From JBBIWA01 sp037439425 (GTDB lineage: Bacteria; Acidobacteriota; Blastocatellia; RBC074), in contig JBBIWA010000088.1 of assembly GCA_037439425.1 (NCBI GenBank), forward strand, positions 1-21,234: DNA of 21,234 nt, read 5' to 3'. The notes beneath the pieces are model-generated. The model did not search any database, was not told the origin of the DNA, and saw only the letters and a program-made list of their open reading frames with translations. A program made the position numbers and the translations under genes. Shown here in pieces: positions 1-8,268 of this stretch (position 1 is its first letter; each line of letters begins with the position of its first letter).

Positions 1-1
1 C

Positions 2-2233
2 GTGGACTGCGGCATGGGGGAGACCCTCAACGAGGACTGCTCCAGCGCCGGGATCGAATTCGCCTCCGGGGCGCACGGGGTGTACACCCAGGTGTTCTAC
101 AGCCGGCGCGACGCGGCGGCGCGCGGCGCCACGGTCAGCGGCCACCTGGGCACCGTGGCCTTCGACACCGACACCGGTGACGGGACATTCGACTGCACCT
201 TCACCGGGGCGGGATCGTCCACGATCACGGCGACGGTGACCACCCCGACCGGCGACGGCTCGGGCACGCTGGCGATGACCGTGACCACCCCGCCCGGTGG
301 TGGCGGCGGTGGTGGTGGCGGTGGCGGCGGTGGTGGCGGTGGCGGCGGTGGTGGCCGTGGCAGTGGCAGCTTTGATCCGAACTGGAATGCGGTCTGGGAA
401 GCAGCTGCGGTGATTGACGAGAAAGGCTACACGGTTGAAATTCGCATTCCGTTCTCTTCGATCCGCTTTAACCCGGAGAGCGACACTTGGGGCATGAACA
501 TTTCGCGCTCGATTCCGCGCAAAAATGAGCGTGTCTTCTGGCAGCCAGTGCGCCGCGCTGATTTCTTCTATCGTCCCTCGCGCGCTGGCTCGCTCGTCGG
601 GTTTGAGGGGCTGAAGCCGAAGCGCAAGGTTGATTACATCCCTTACATCGGCGGAACCTTCCGGTCAATTCGCGCGGTGCCTGAAGGCAGTGGTCCTTTC
701 GAGCGGCGCAACACGTTTCGGCCGGCTGCCGGGATAGACATCAAAATCCCGCTGAGTTCGTCCCTGGTGGCTGATGTCACAATCAACCCGGATTTCGGTC
801 AGACGGAGGCTGACGTAGAGGATGTATCGAGTTCGCGGTTTGAAATCTTCCTGCCCGAAAAGCGCGAATTCTTCACCGAAGGATCAGACATCTTCCGCAC
901 GCCGATTCAGTTATTCTTCACTCGCCGAGTAGGCCAGCGGCTGGCTGATGGAGTTGAGCAGCAGATTGCCGGAGGGGTGCGCCTCACGGGCCAGTTTGCT
1001 GGATTCCGCGTCGGTTTGCTGGAAGCGATGACCCTGCGCCGCGCTTACCTGCACCCGACCACTGGCCAGCCTGAAGTCGCGCCCGCCGCCAACTTCTTCG
1101 TGCTGCGCTTGCAACGCAATGTCTTGAGCCGTTCCAGCATCGGCTTCATCACCGTCAATCGCGATCAGACTCAGGCAGGGCTCTTCGATCCGGCGCGCGC
1201 GCACGGCATAGACTTCAATCTGATCAGCGGGCAGAACATCACCTGGTCGTCTCAAATCGCTTTCAGCCAGAATCCGCCTCAACCTGATCTGATCCGCGAT
1301 CCGACTGGCAAGACGCTCAAGAAGTATTCTCCCTGGCTGAGCCGCGCCTTGAGCACCAACTTCCGCTACAACTCGAACCTCTGGGAGTACAGCGTGCAGG
1401 TGAGCGATATCGGTGAAGGCTTTAACGTGTCACAGATCGGTTTCTCTCCGATCACTAACCGGCTCAGCTACGGCGGCTCCATTGAGTATAAGCCCAGAAT
1501 CGAGCGCAGTGGGATGCGGCAGTTGTTCATCCAAAGCAGCTTCAACGGCAGCAGCAACCATCAACGCCAACTTGAGACCCAGGAGATAGGCAGCCGGCTG
1601 CGCGTGCAATTGAAAAACTTCTGGAACGTCTTCGTCTTTGCTGACTCCTCGAAGGAGCGCTTCTACGAGTTTTATGAAGGAGTGGATCCGGCGGCCAGGA
1701 TGAGTGTGCGCCGCCGGTTCGATGGCGTCTCCCAGGATGTGGATGGAAATGCGTTGCCGGAGCGCTATAGGTACTACAACACGAGCGGCTGGGGAGCTGG
1801 CATCCGCACCCCCTTTTCAAGAGAGTTCAGTTGGGGAGTGGTCTACCGGCAGGCTGACTTCATCGACTTCAATGATAATTTTCACGGTCGTTCGCGCTCG
1901 CTGAATTTCAACGTTGACACGCGCATCGGAGAGAACCTGCGCCTGGAGCTGAATGCCTCGGTCATTCGCGACTACTTTGATGATGGCCGGCCCCAGGAGA
2001 CGCGCGGATTGTTCATGATGCGCGCTGTGTATCTCTTCACGAAAGACTTGCGTCTGCGCTCTCTCATCCAATACAACGTTGCCGCGCGCCGCTTGAGTAT
2101 CAACACCCTCTTCTATCGCCAGTTCACAGCGCGCAGCGGCTTCGGTATTGGCTACGACGATAGTTTCTCAGGGATCGGTGGGTTCGCCCCGCTCGATCGC
2201 CAGTTTTACTTCAAGATCAGTCACTTGTTCTGA
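2..2233 (+). CDS. DUF5916 outer-membrane barrel protein, 5' end partial and probably chimeric
   Basis: The reading frame is open from the window edge, so the true start is probably outside. Residues 1-98 are a Thr/Gly-rich, Ig-like stretch in very GC-rich codons (third positions almost all G or C). Residues 99-118 are 20 glycines. From about residue 121 the protein changes to the end of a CBM9-like domain (around DPNWNAVWEAAA and VEIRIPFSSIRF) followed by a DUF5916 beta-barrel with alternating aromatic strands, ending in FKISHLF, a terminal Phe typical of outer-membrane proteins. Family members normally have a signal peptide and a full CBM9-like domain here; both are missing. The family occurs in Bacteroidota and Acidobacteriota and its substrate is unknown. 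The barrel assignment is firm, the N-terminus is not: it may be a misassembly rather than a real fusion. Confidence 0.8.
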   Translation: MDCGMGETLNEDCSSAGIEFASGAHGVYTQVFYSRRDAAARGATVSGHLGTVAFDTDTGDGTFDCTFTGAGSSTITATVTTPTGDGSGTLAMTVTTPPGGGGGGGGGGGGGGGGGGGGRGSGSFDPNWNAVWEAAAVIDEKGYTVEIRIPFSSIRFNPESDTWGMNISRSIPRKNERVFWQPVRRADFFYRPSRAGSLVGFEGLKPKRKVDYIPYIGGTFRSIRAVPEGSGPFERRNTFRPAAGIDIKIPLSSSLVADVTINPDFGQTEADVEDVSSSRFEIFLPEKREFFTEGSDIFRTPIQLFFTRRVGQRLADGVEQQIAGGVRLTGQFAGFRVGLLEAMTLRRAYLHPTTGQPEVAPAANFFVLRLQRNVLSRSSIGFITVNRDQTQAGLFDPARAHGIDFNLISGQNITWSSQIAFSQNPPQPDLIRDPTGKTLKKYSPWLSRALSTNFRYNSNLWEYSVQVSDIGEGFNVSQIGFSPITNRLSYGGSIEYKPRIERSGMRQLFIQSSFNGSSNHQRQLETQEIGSRLRVQLKNFWNVFVFADSSKERFYEFYEGVDPAARMSVRRRFDGVSQDVDGNALPERYRYYNTSGWGAGIRTPFSREFSWGVVYRQADFIDFNDNFHGRSRSLNFNVDTRIGENLRLELNASVIRDYFDDGRPQETRGLFMMRAVYLFTKDLRLRSLIQYNVAARRLSINTLFYRQFTARSGFGIGYDDSFSGIGGFAPLDRQFYFKISHLF
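296..355 (+). repeat. GGT/GGC simple repeat encoding 20 glycines
   Basis: Twenty consecutive glycine codons, only GGT and GGC. Base composition and codon usage change sharply across it: nearly exclusive G/C third positions before, mixed usage after. It is the likely junction of two unrelated sequences or, less likely, a real linker. Confidence 0.9.
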
Positions 2234-2342
2234 AGCGTCGAGGCAGTACAGGCAGCAGAGTAGCAACCTGCTGGAGCCAATATCGGACTCCCGACTGGGA
2301 GTTGTGGGCGTCAAGAAACAGCAATCCCACTTGTGTTGATTA

Positions 2343-2798
2343 TCAAGACTGAGGTTTGAAGTACAAAACCAGGCCTGCGCCTAGCGCCGTTAGTAAGAAT
2401 CCAACATAGAGCAAAGGATGGGGCGCTGTTTTCGGCGGGTGCAGCCACATCGAAACCAGCACGTTCACCAACGGCGCGCCGCCGAAGACCAGGGGCATAA
2501 CGTAGGTCGGCAGCCCGCCGGCTTTGAAAGCGTAGATAATGCACACCGCTCCCAACGCACCCAGCGCGCCGGCAAAAGTCGCCATCGCCGTCCCCTTGAG
2601 ATTGAACCCCTGAGCAGTTAGATCTCCTTGAGCCCAGAGAGCGATCACTGGAACCAACACTCCGATCAGGAAGTAGGCGAGACCAACGCAGAGCAGCGCG
2701 CGGAAGGGATTACCAAGCTGCACCTGTCCCGTATGTAGCGATGGGCCATATATGCCCCAGAAGAGAGCTGCGCCTACAGCAAACAAGATCCACAACAT
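2343..2798 (-). CDS. small EamA/DMT-like integral membrane protein
   Basis: A 151-residue, strongly hydrophobic protein with about four to five membrane helices. The N-terminal helix contains FWGIYGPSLHTGQ, followed by QLGNPFRALLCVGLAYF; the C-terminal helices include the Gly/Ala-rich GALGALGAVCIIYAF. The pattern is that of half an EamA (drug/metabolite transporter) unit, shorter than the usual 10-helix, ~300-residue transporters, so it may work as a dimer or not be a transporter at all. The ATG at 2796-2798 is preceded by GGGAGGT on the minus strand (bases 2808-2814), about 9 nt away, which fixes the start. It converges with the DUF5916 gene with a ~110-base gap. Substrate unknown. Confidence 0.75.
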   Translation of the reverse strand: MLWILFAVGAALFWGIYGPSLHTGQVQLGNPFRALLCVGLAYFLIGVLVPVIALWAQGDLTAQGFNLKGTAMATFAGALGALGAVCIIYAFKAGGLPTYVMPLVFGGAPLVNVLVSMWLHPPKTAPHPLLYVGFLLTALGAGLVLYFKPQS

Positions 2799-2891
2799 AG
2801 CAGAGCTACCTCCCTGGAAAATGTCCGACCAACTTCAGTCTGTCGTTAAGTGAGAACGACCGGATGCAGCTTGAGGATGCTCCTGCGGAAA

Positions 2892-2973
2892 ATCCCTGGG
2901 AGCGCACGCCGCTGGCGCGCTCGTATGGTTAGAGTGAAAATCCTGCACGCTCGCAGGCGTGCGCTCCCAGGAT
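2892..2973. repeat. inverted REP-like repeat pair
   Basis: GGGAGCGCACGCC at 2898-2910 is matched by its inverse GGCGTGCGCTCCC at 2956-2968, and the match extends outward with one interruption. Both arms read as 'ctgggagcgcacgcc' followed by a GC-rich tail. I recall similar 'gggagcgc' elements being abundant in Acidobacteria intergenic regions, which would make this a BIME-like pair. It lies in the 224-base gap between two minus-strand genes and could act as a transcript-end hairpin for the TonB receptor gene. Confidence 0.6.
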
Positions 2974-3022
2974 CTTCATCGCTTTCTCCCGCGCCATCAC
3001 GCACAAGCTGGCGTATTGCGGG

Positions 3023-6000
3023 TCAAAATGAGATGCGCAGTCCAAATTGAATCTGCCGGGAAGAAGTCACCGTCGAGCGAATCCGGCCGAATGAGGGCAG
3101 CGGATCAGCCGTCGCGCCAAAGACCTGTAAGCCCGGCGTGCCGAAATTGGCGCGATTGAAGAGATTGAATGACTCGACGCGCAATTGGATCACCGTGTTT
3201 TCGCCAAGCCGCAGCCAGCGCGTGTTCTTCACCGCTGCGAGATCAAACACGCGCAGATTCGGCCCCGTAAAGGCATTGCGCCCAAGCGTGCCGAGCGTTC
3301 CCGCTGGTTGCAGCACAAACGCTGTCGGATCAAAGTACCGGTCGGGTTGGCCAAGCACGGCGCTTTCGTAGGTGCGTCCCGGCGCCAGGCTTGGACGATC
3401 CTGTCCTAAACCGGGCCCTGATGACGGATTCCACTGCGAGCGCGAACGATTGATCGCCAAAAAGACGGTCAACGGATTGCCGCTGCGCATCTGGCCAATG
3501 CCGATCAGACTCCACCCCTTAAGCAGCGCGCCAGAGACGCCCTTCAACCCTTTCGCCACCGGCAACTCCCACGTGACATTGAATACCCAGTTGTGTTTGG
3601 CGTGAAAGTCCGCCAGCCCCTTGTTGTAATTCAAACCGGGTGGTTCGGGCATCGCCGACACCGTGGCGTTGGTCGCGTCGGAGAAGAAGGTTGAAGCCTG
3701 CGTCGTGTCAATCGTGCGCGAGAAGGTATAGGACGATTGGAAATCAACGCCGCGACTGAACCGCCTGCGCACTTCAAAAATCAGCGCGTTATACCACGAA
3801 TTGCCATCGCTCTTCTTCAGCTCGATGGTGCTGAAGGCCGGATTGAAGCGCGGCGCACCAGCTGGAAAGAGATAAGTCCCATCACTCTGGCGCACAGGCA
3901 CAACCGTGTTAGCATCAGTATTGCGCAATAGATGTACACCGCGTAATCCGGCATAACCAATCGTCACCACCACGTTGAACCAGAGTTGCCGTTGCAGACT
4001 GAGATTGTAGATGTGCGCGTTCGGATTCTTCAGATTCCACTCGATGGGGCGAATCGAAAGCGTGCCCGCACGATTGAACGGCGGATTCGGGAAAGTGGGA
4101 TTGATGATCACCGGCCGCGGCGTGAAAGGCGGATTGGTTACAGTCACGATCAGGTTCTGCTGATTGTTCGTGTTGAAGTACCAGCCGTAGCCACCGCGCA
4201 AAGCTGTCTTGCCATCGCCGAAGATGTCCCAGGCGAAACCGGCGCGCGGCGAGATGTTTTTATAAGTCGGATTTTGATAAAGCGGACCGGGCGTGACCTG
4301 AGTATCGCTCAGATTGCGCAGCGAGATATCGCGCCCGCGAATCTCTTCAGGCAGGGTGGCGAATTCGTAACGCAAGCCGAGGTTGAGCGTCAGTCGCGGC
4401 GTGAGCTTGTAATCATCCTGCGCGTAGAAGCCAAAGAGCGTGAAGCGCCAGTAACGATCGAACTGCGCTTCGGGCGTTAGCCCGATGAAACGATTGGGGC
4501 GATTCTCCAGAAATGAGCGCAGATCCGGAAAATTGTAAATGCCGAGCGAGAAGGTCGGATTGACCATGTTGGCCTGATAGCGTTCGACCAGCCCGCCGAA
4601 CTTCAGCAGATGCCGGCCGCGCGTATGCACCAGCTGCTCGCTGACACTGAAGATATTCTGTACGAGTTGCACATTCACCGAGCTTTGCGGTCCGAAGCGT
4701 GGGAGGCCGCCGATGTCAATATCTCCCACCAGGCGACCCGGCACAAATGGCTGGAGATTGACATTGGCCTGCACATCCTGACCCACGCGTGTGCGCGAAA
4801 AGCCAAAGCGCGCTGTGTTGATCGTCTGCGAAGAAATCACCCACGTGTGTTCAAGGGTGACAAATTGATTGCGGGAGAGGAAGGAGCGGGGAAATTGCGG
4901 AAAGTCGGTCGGCAGAAACTGATCGGCATTGTCGTAAGTGTAGCGCGCAAAGACTTGCTGATGCTCACTCAGTTTGTGATCCACGCGCCCCTGCACAAAC
5001 TCCTGATCGAGTCGTTGATTGAAGCGGAAGAAGTATTCAGCTAGATTCCCCACGCCGCCACCTAGCGACGCGCCATTGGGCAGCGGAAACGCATCGAGGT
5101 AAGGTTTGACTGCCGGATTGATGGTGATCGTGCGGGTCACGATTTGCCCGCTGGCGTCGCGCTCGGTCAGTTGCCCCTGCCGTGCTTTCTCGTCAGGCAC
5201 GATGGAAGCGATGGTGCGGCCCAGGCGTTCGCGCAGAAATTCAGCGGTGGCGAAAAAGAAAGTCTGATCGCGCTTGACGGGGCCGCCGATGGTGCCGCCG
5301 AATTGATTGCGTTTGAATTCGGGTTTGCCCACTGGCTCGCGATCGAAGAAGTTGCGCGCGTCGAGATTGTCGTTGCGCAAAAACTCGAAGAGCGTGCCGT
5401 GAAATTGATTGGTGCCCGATTTGCTGATCGCGTTGATCTGCCCGCCATAGTTGCGCCCGAATTCGGCGCTGTAGGAGTTAGACTCCACGCGGAACTCGCG
5501 TATGGCTTCAGTGCCCAGCGCGGTGCTGGCTGCGCTGCCTGCCGGGCCATTAGTGAAGTCATTAAGCAGCGTGCCATCGAGCAAGTAGACATTCGAGCGA
5601 ATATCCTGTCCGCTGACCGTTATGCCTAGACCGTGCGCCACAACCGATCCGCCATCGCGTTGGCGAAAAGCAATAACCCCGGGCTGGAGCAGGGCCAGGT
5701 CCGTGTAATTGCGGCCATTGAGCGGCAGCTCGCGAATCGCGCGTTCGTCGACCAGGAAACTGAGTTCCTGAGTCTGCGTGTTGACATCCGAGGTGGCAGT
5801 GGTCGTAATCGGCTCTACCTCCACGGCGGCGGCTGGGAGCTCAAGATTGACCACGGCAGTTTCACCCAGGACCAGCAACAGATCACGCGTCATTGCGCGA
5901 AAACCGCTCATCTCAGCCCGAATCTGATATTGCCCGACTCGCATCTCAGGCAAGACATAGCGCCCTTCGGCATTGGTCACCGTCGTGCGCGTCAGATTGG

Positions 6001-6163
6001 TCTCAATATGCCGCGCCGTTACCTGCGCACCTACGATGACCGCGCCATTCTGATCCTGCACCGTGCCAGTGATCGTGCTGGTGGTTTGCGCTTTTACCAG
6101 AGTAGTGGTGCTGAGTATCAGAACAAGGAGATATAATACTTGGAGAAGATTCCTGGATTTCAT
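3023..6163 (-). CDS. Oar-like TonB-dependent receptor with carboxypeptidase-regulatory domain
   Basis: A 1046-residue outer-membrane receptor. Residues 1-25 form a signal peptide (hydrophobic LLQVLYLLVLILSTTTL, cleavage likely after VKA). Residues ~30-115 are a carboxypeptidase regulatory-like (CNA-B-type) domain, TGTVQDQNGAVIVGAQVTA onwards. Residues ~125-240 are a TonB plug with the characteristic ELPLNGRNYTDLALLQPG, and the rest is a 22-strand-type barrel ending in QFGLRISF with terminal Phe. The length and order are those of the large Oar/OmpA-related receptors expanded in Acidobacteriota, thought to import oligosaccharides or other large substrates by TonB energy; the substrate cannot be read. 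An AGAGG element lies about 12 nt before the ATG. The gene is divergent from the DUF3311-symporter pair, with a 165-base shared upstream region. Confidence 0.93.
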   Translation of the reverse strand: MKSRNLLQVLYLLVLILSTTTLVKAQTTSTITGTVQDQNGAVIVGAQVTARHIETNLTRTTVTNAEGRYVLPEMRVGQYQIRAEMSGFRAMTRDLLLVLGETAVVNLELPAAAVEVEPITTTATSDVNTQTQELSFLVDERAIRELPLNGRNYTDLALLQPGVIAFRQRDGGSVVAHGLGITVSGQDIRSNVYLLDGTLLNDFTNGPAGSAASTALGTEAIREFRVESNSYSAEFGRNYGGQINAISKSGTNQFHGTLFEFLRNDNLDARNFFDREPVGKPEFKRNQFGGTIGGPVKRDQTFFFATAEFLRERLGRTIASIVPDEKARQGQLTERDASGQIVTRTITINPAVKPYLDAFPLPNGASLGGGVGNLAEYFFRFNQRLDQEFVQGRVDHKLSEHQQVFARYTYDNADQFLPTDFPQFPRSFLSRNQFVTLEHTWVISSQTINTARFGFSRTRVGQDVQANVNLQPFVPGRLVGDIDIGGLPRFGPQSSVNVQLVQNIFSVSEQLVHTRGRHLLKFGGLVERYQANMVNPTFSLGIYNFPDLRSFLENRPNRFIGLTPEAQFDRYWRFTLFGFYAQDDYKLTPRLTLNLGLRYEFATLPEEIRGRDISLRNLSDTQVTPGPLYQNPTYKNISPRAGFAWDIFGDGKTALRGGYGWYFNTNNQQNLIVTVTNPPFTPRPVIINPTFPNPPFNRAGTLSIRPIEWNLKNPNAHIYNLSLQRQLWFNVVVTIGYAGLRGVHLLRNTDANTVVPVRQSDGTYLFPAGAPRFNPAFSTIELKKSDGNSWYNALIFEVRRRFSRGVDFQSSYTFSRTIDTTQASTFFSDATNATVSAMPEPPGLNYNKGLADFHAKHNWVFNVTWELPVAKGLKGVSGALLKGWSLIGIGQMRSGNPLTVFLAINRSRSQWNPSSGPGLGQDRPSLAPGRTYESAVLGQPDRYFDPTAFVLQPAGTLGTLGRNAFTGPNLRVFDLAAVKNTRWLRLGENTVIQLRVESFNLFNRANFGTPGLQVFGATADPLPSFGRIRSTVTSSRQIQFGLRISF

Positions 6164-6328
6164 AGTGTCTCTACCTCTTCAACCATCATTGGGTAGTTGT
6201 TTGATCCGAATCTAAGATCGGAACGAGCAGCTACTGTGACTTTCGCTCTTGACTAATTGCAAGTTGCTGGAACACCATCCCGTAGTACGTTGAAGCTCGA
6301 CTGCTGGTTTCCATATAAGCGAAGACCA

Positions 6329-6604
6329 ATGAAACGCCTGCTTCTTGCTGTTATCGTTATTGTCCTTTACCTGCTGCATCAGGACGTGTGGTTCTGGCGC
6401 ACGGTCCGGCCTTTCGTTTTCGGCTTTCTGCCTGTTGGGCTTTTCTATCACGTCTGCTTCACGCTCGCGGCTTCGCTGCTTATGTGGCTGCTGGTCAAGT
6501 ATGCCTGGCCTGCCCATCTGGAGAAGTGGGGAAGAGGGGAGCGGGAAGATGGGAGAGGAAATGACCGTCTCCCACTCGCACAGGAGGAGGAGACACGGCC
6601 TTGA
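6329..6604 (+). CDS. DUF3311-like small membrane protein
   Basis: A 91-residue protein with two membrane helices: MKRLLLAVIVIVLYLLHQ, and a second built on FGFLPVGLFYHVCFTLAASL. They are joined by an aromatic-rich turn (WFWRTVRPF), followed by a charged C-terminal tail from about residue 66. The fold and position match DUF3311 proteins, small partners often encoded just before a sodium:solute symporter. The ATG at 6329 is chosen because the first helix begins there; an upstream in-frame ATG at 6257 would add a hydrophilic leader. TTGAAG at 6290-6295 and TATAAG at 6314-6319 (18-base spacer) resemble a sigma-70 promoter, but would leave almost no leader. Its stop overlaps the next gene's start, so the two are probably translationally coupled. 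Confidence 0.75.
   Translation: MKRLLLAVIVIVLYLLHQDVWFWRTVRPFVFGFLPVGLFYHVCFTLAASLLMWLLVKYAWPAHLEKWGRGEREDGRGNDRLPLAQEEETRP
6582..6591 (+). promoter_or_regulatory. strong Shine-Dalgarno for the symporter TTG start
   Basis: AGGAGGAGGA ends about 9 nt before TTG 6601-6603. It lies inside the end of the DUF3311 gene and supports the unusual TTG start, with the overlap TTGA (start TTG, stop TGA). Confidence 0.75.
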
Positions 6605-8268
6605 TCCCCGCTATCGTCGTCTTTGCCTACCTGACCATCGTCATCTACATCGGCATTTTCGCTTTCCGTCGTTCTGCCGAACGCGACCGGGCGGAAGACT
6701 ATTTCCTGGCTAATCGTTCGCTGGGCACGTTCGTTTTTCTGCTCTCGCTCTTCGGCACGAATATGACGGCATTTGCGATTCTCGGTTCATCAGGCCACGC
6801 TTTCGCTAACGGCATCGTGACCTATGGACTGATGGCTTCTTCTTCAGCTCTGATCGTGCCGCTTTCGCTGTTTTTAATTGGCACGCGGATGTGGGCGCTG
6901 GGGAAGAGATACGGCTTTATGACCCCGGTGCAGATGTTCCGCGATCGCTGGCAGTGCGGTCACATCGGGACGGTGATCTTCGCCGTCCAAGCGGCATTGC
7001 TGGTGCCTTATATCATCATTGGAATGATGGGCGGCGGAACGACACTTTATGCCATCAGCGGCGGTCGCATCCCTTACTGGTTCGGCGGCGCGGTGGTAGC
7101 GCTGGTGGTGATGAGTTATGTCTTCTTCGGCGGCATGCGTGGAACCGCCTGGGTCAACACTTTTCAGACGATCCTCTTTCTCGGGTTTGGCACCATCGCG
7201 CTGGCGGTCATCGGGGCAGGGATGGGCGGCTTCAACCAGGCGGTGCAAGAGCTGGAAGCTTCTTCAGGCCAGGCTGCGCTGCTCTCGCGCGAGCGCATCT
7301 CTCCAGCTTTTTTCTTCAGCTACACATTCATCCCGCTCTCGTCCATTTCGTTTCCGCACATGATCATCTTCTGCCTGACAGCGCGTCGCGTGCAGCATTT
7401 CAAGAAGACGGTGATTTTGTATCCGATCTGCATGCTGGCGATCTGGCTGCCAGCGGTCTTTCTCGGTGTAATAGCTAATGGCGCGACTGAGGTGTCGAGC
7501 ATTCGCGCCAAGATCGAGGCGCGCGCGACTTTGGCCACGCAAGGCGCCACGCTCACGCCAGAGCAGCGCGACGAACTGCGCAAGACTGCTGCCGGAGACG
7601 ATGTCATGGTGCGCTTGCTGGAATATTATGCACCGCTGTGGCTGGCGGGCTTGCTCGGCGCAGGAATTATGGCGGCGGTGATGGCGAGCGATTCGCAGAT
7701 TCTGGCGCTTTCGACCATGTTCACCGAAGATGTCTTCGCTTACTACGAAGGCAAAGCGCGCTTTGGCGAAGCGGCGCAGGTTCACACCGGCAGACTTTTT
7801 GTGATCATCTTGACGGTCGTGGCTTACCTGATTGCGCTCGAAGCGCCGCAACCGATTTTCGATCTCGCGGTGCAATATGCCTTCTCCGGCTATGCGGCGC
7901 TCACGCCGCTGCTGGTTGCCGCGCTTTTTTGGAGAGGCAGCACCAAATGGGGCGCGCTGGCGAGCACCTTGTGGACGGCTGGCGCTGTCATCGCGGTGGC
8001 TGTGTTTCAGTATCTGGTGCCCGCGCCAGCATCTGGTCAAGGACAGGTGATCTGGTCAGTGGCTGGCCTGGAGGTTTTGTCGCGCACGCCTGGCGGCACA
8101 GCAGTCTTCGGTTTGCTGCCCGTAGTGCCGATGACGATCATTTCGGCTCTGTTGATGGTGGTAGTCTCAAAACTCACTGCCAGGCCGAGCGCGGCGACAA
8201 TTGCTCGCTATTTCCCTGCACGGGAGCTGAAGGCAGAGGAAGAAACGAATCTGGCAGTCACGCGCTAG
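6601..8268 (+). CDS. sodium:solute symporter (SSS family)
   Basis: A 555-residue inner-membrane protein with about 13 helices. N-terminal DRAEDYFLANRSLGTFVF followed by LSLFGTNMTAFAILGSSG is the SSS opening with the conserved Gly/Asn/Ser sodium region. GGMRGTAWVNTFQTILFLG fits the family's fifth-helix signature, and ASDSQILALSTMFTEDVF the conserved motif of the eighth to ninth helices. It couples uptake of an organic solute to sodium; PutP/PanF-like substrates (amino acids, carboxylates, vitamins) are possible but cannot be chosen. An ~70-residue insertion with a predicted helix (IRAKIEARATLATQ...) faces outside the membrane core. Start is TTG, supported by the Shine-Dalgarno at 6582-6591. 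The stop shares CTAG with the convergent dehydrogenase. Confidence 0.92.
   Translation: MIPAIVVFAYLTIVIYIGIFAFRRSAERDRAEDYFLANRSLGTFVFLLSLFGTNMTAFAILGSSGHAFANGIVTYGLMASSSALIVPLSLFLIGTRMWALGKRYGFMTPVQMFRDRWQCGHIGTVIFAVQAALLVPYIIIGMMGGGTTLYAISGGRIPYWFGGAVVALVVMSYVFFGGMRGTAWVNTFQTILFLGFGTIALAVIGAGMGGFNQAVQELEASSGQAALLSRERISPAFFFSYTFIPLSSISFPHMIIFCLTARRVQHFKKTVILYPICMLAIWLPAVFLGVIANGATEVSSIRAKIEARATLATQGATLTPEQRDELRKTAAGDDVMVRLLEYYAPLWLAGLLGAGIMAAVMASDSQILALSTMFTEDVFAYYEGKARFGEAAQVHTGRLFVIILTVVAYLIALEAPQPIFDLAVQYAFSGYAALTPLLVAALFWRGSTKWGALASTLWTAGAVIAVAVFQYLVPAPASGQGQVIWSVAGLEVLSRTPGGTAVFGLLPVVPMTIISALLMVVVSKLTARPSAATIARYFPARELKAEEETNLAVTR

Noticed and set aside
2286..2303. Terminator after the DUF5916 gene (GACTCCC GACT GGGAGTT)
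   Set aside because: The stem includes a G-U pair and no T-run follows on either side, so it was not listed as a feature.
3986..6136. Long plus-strand open frames opposite the TonB receptor gene (e.g. 3986-4480, 5144-5629, 5633-6136)
   Set aside because: They lie antisense to a clear 1046-residue receptor, show no family features and reflect its GC-rich codon pattern.
7264..8040. 258-codon minus-strand frame opposite the symporter
   Set aside because: Arg/His-rich sequence typical of antisense frames; the symporter on the plus strand is unmistakable.
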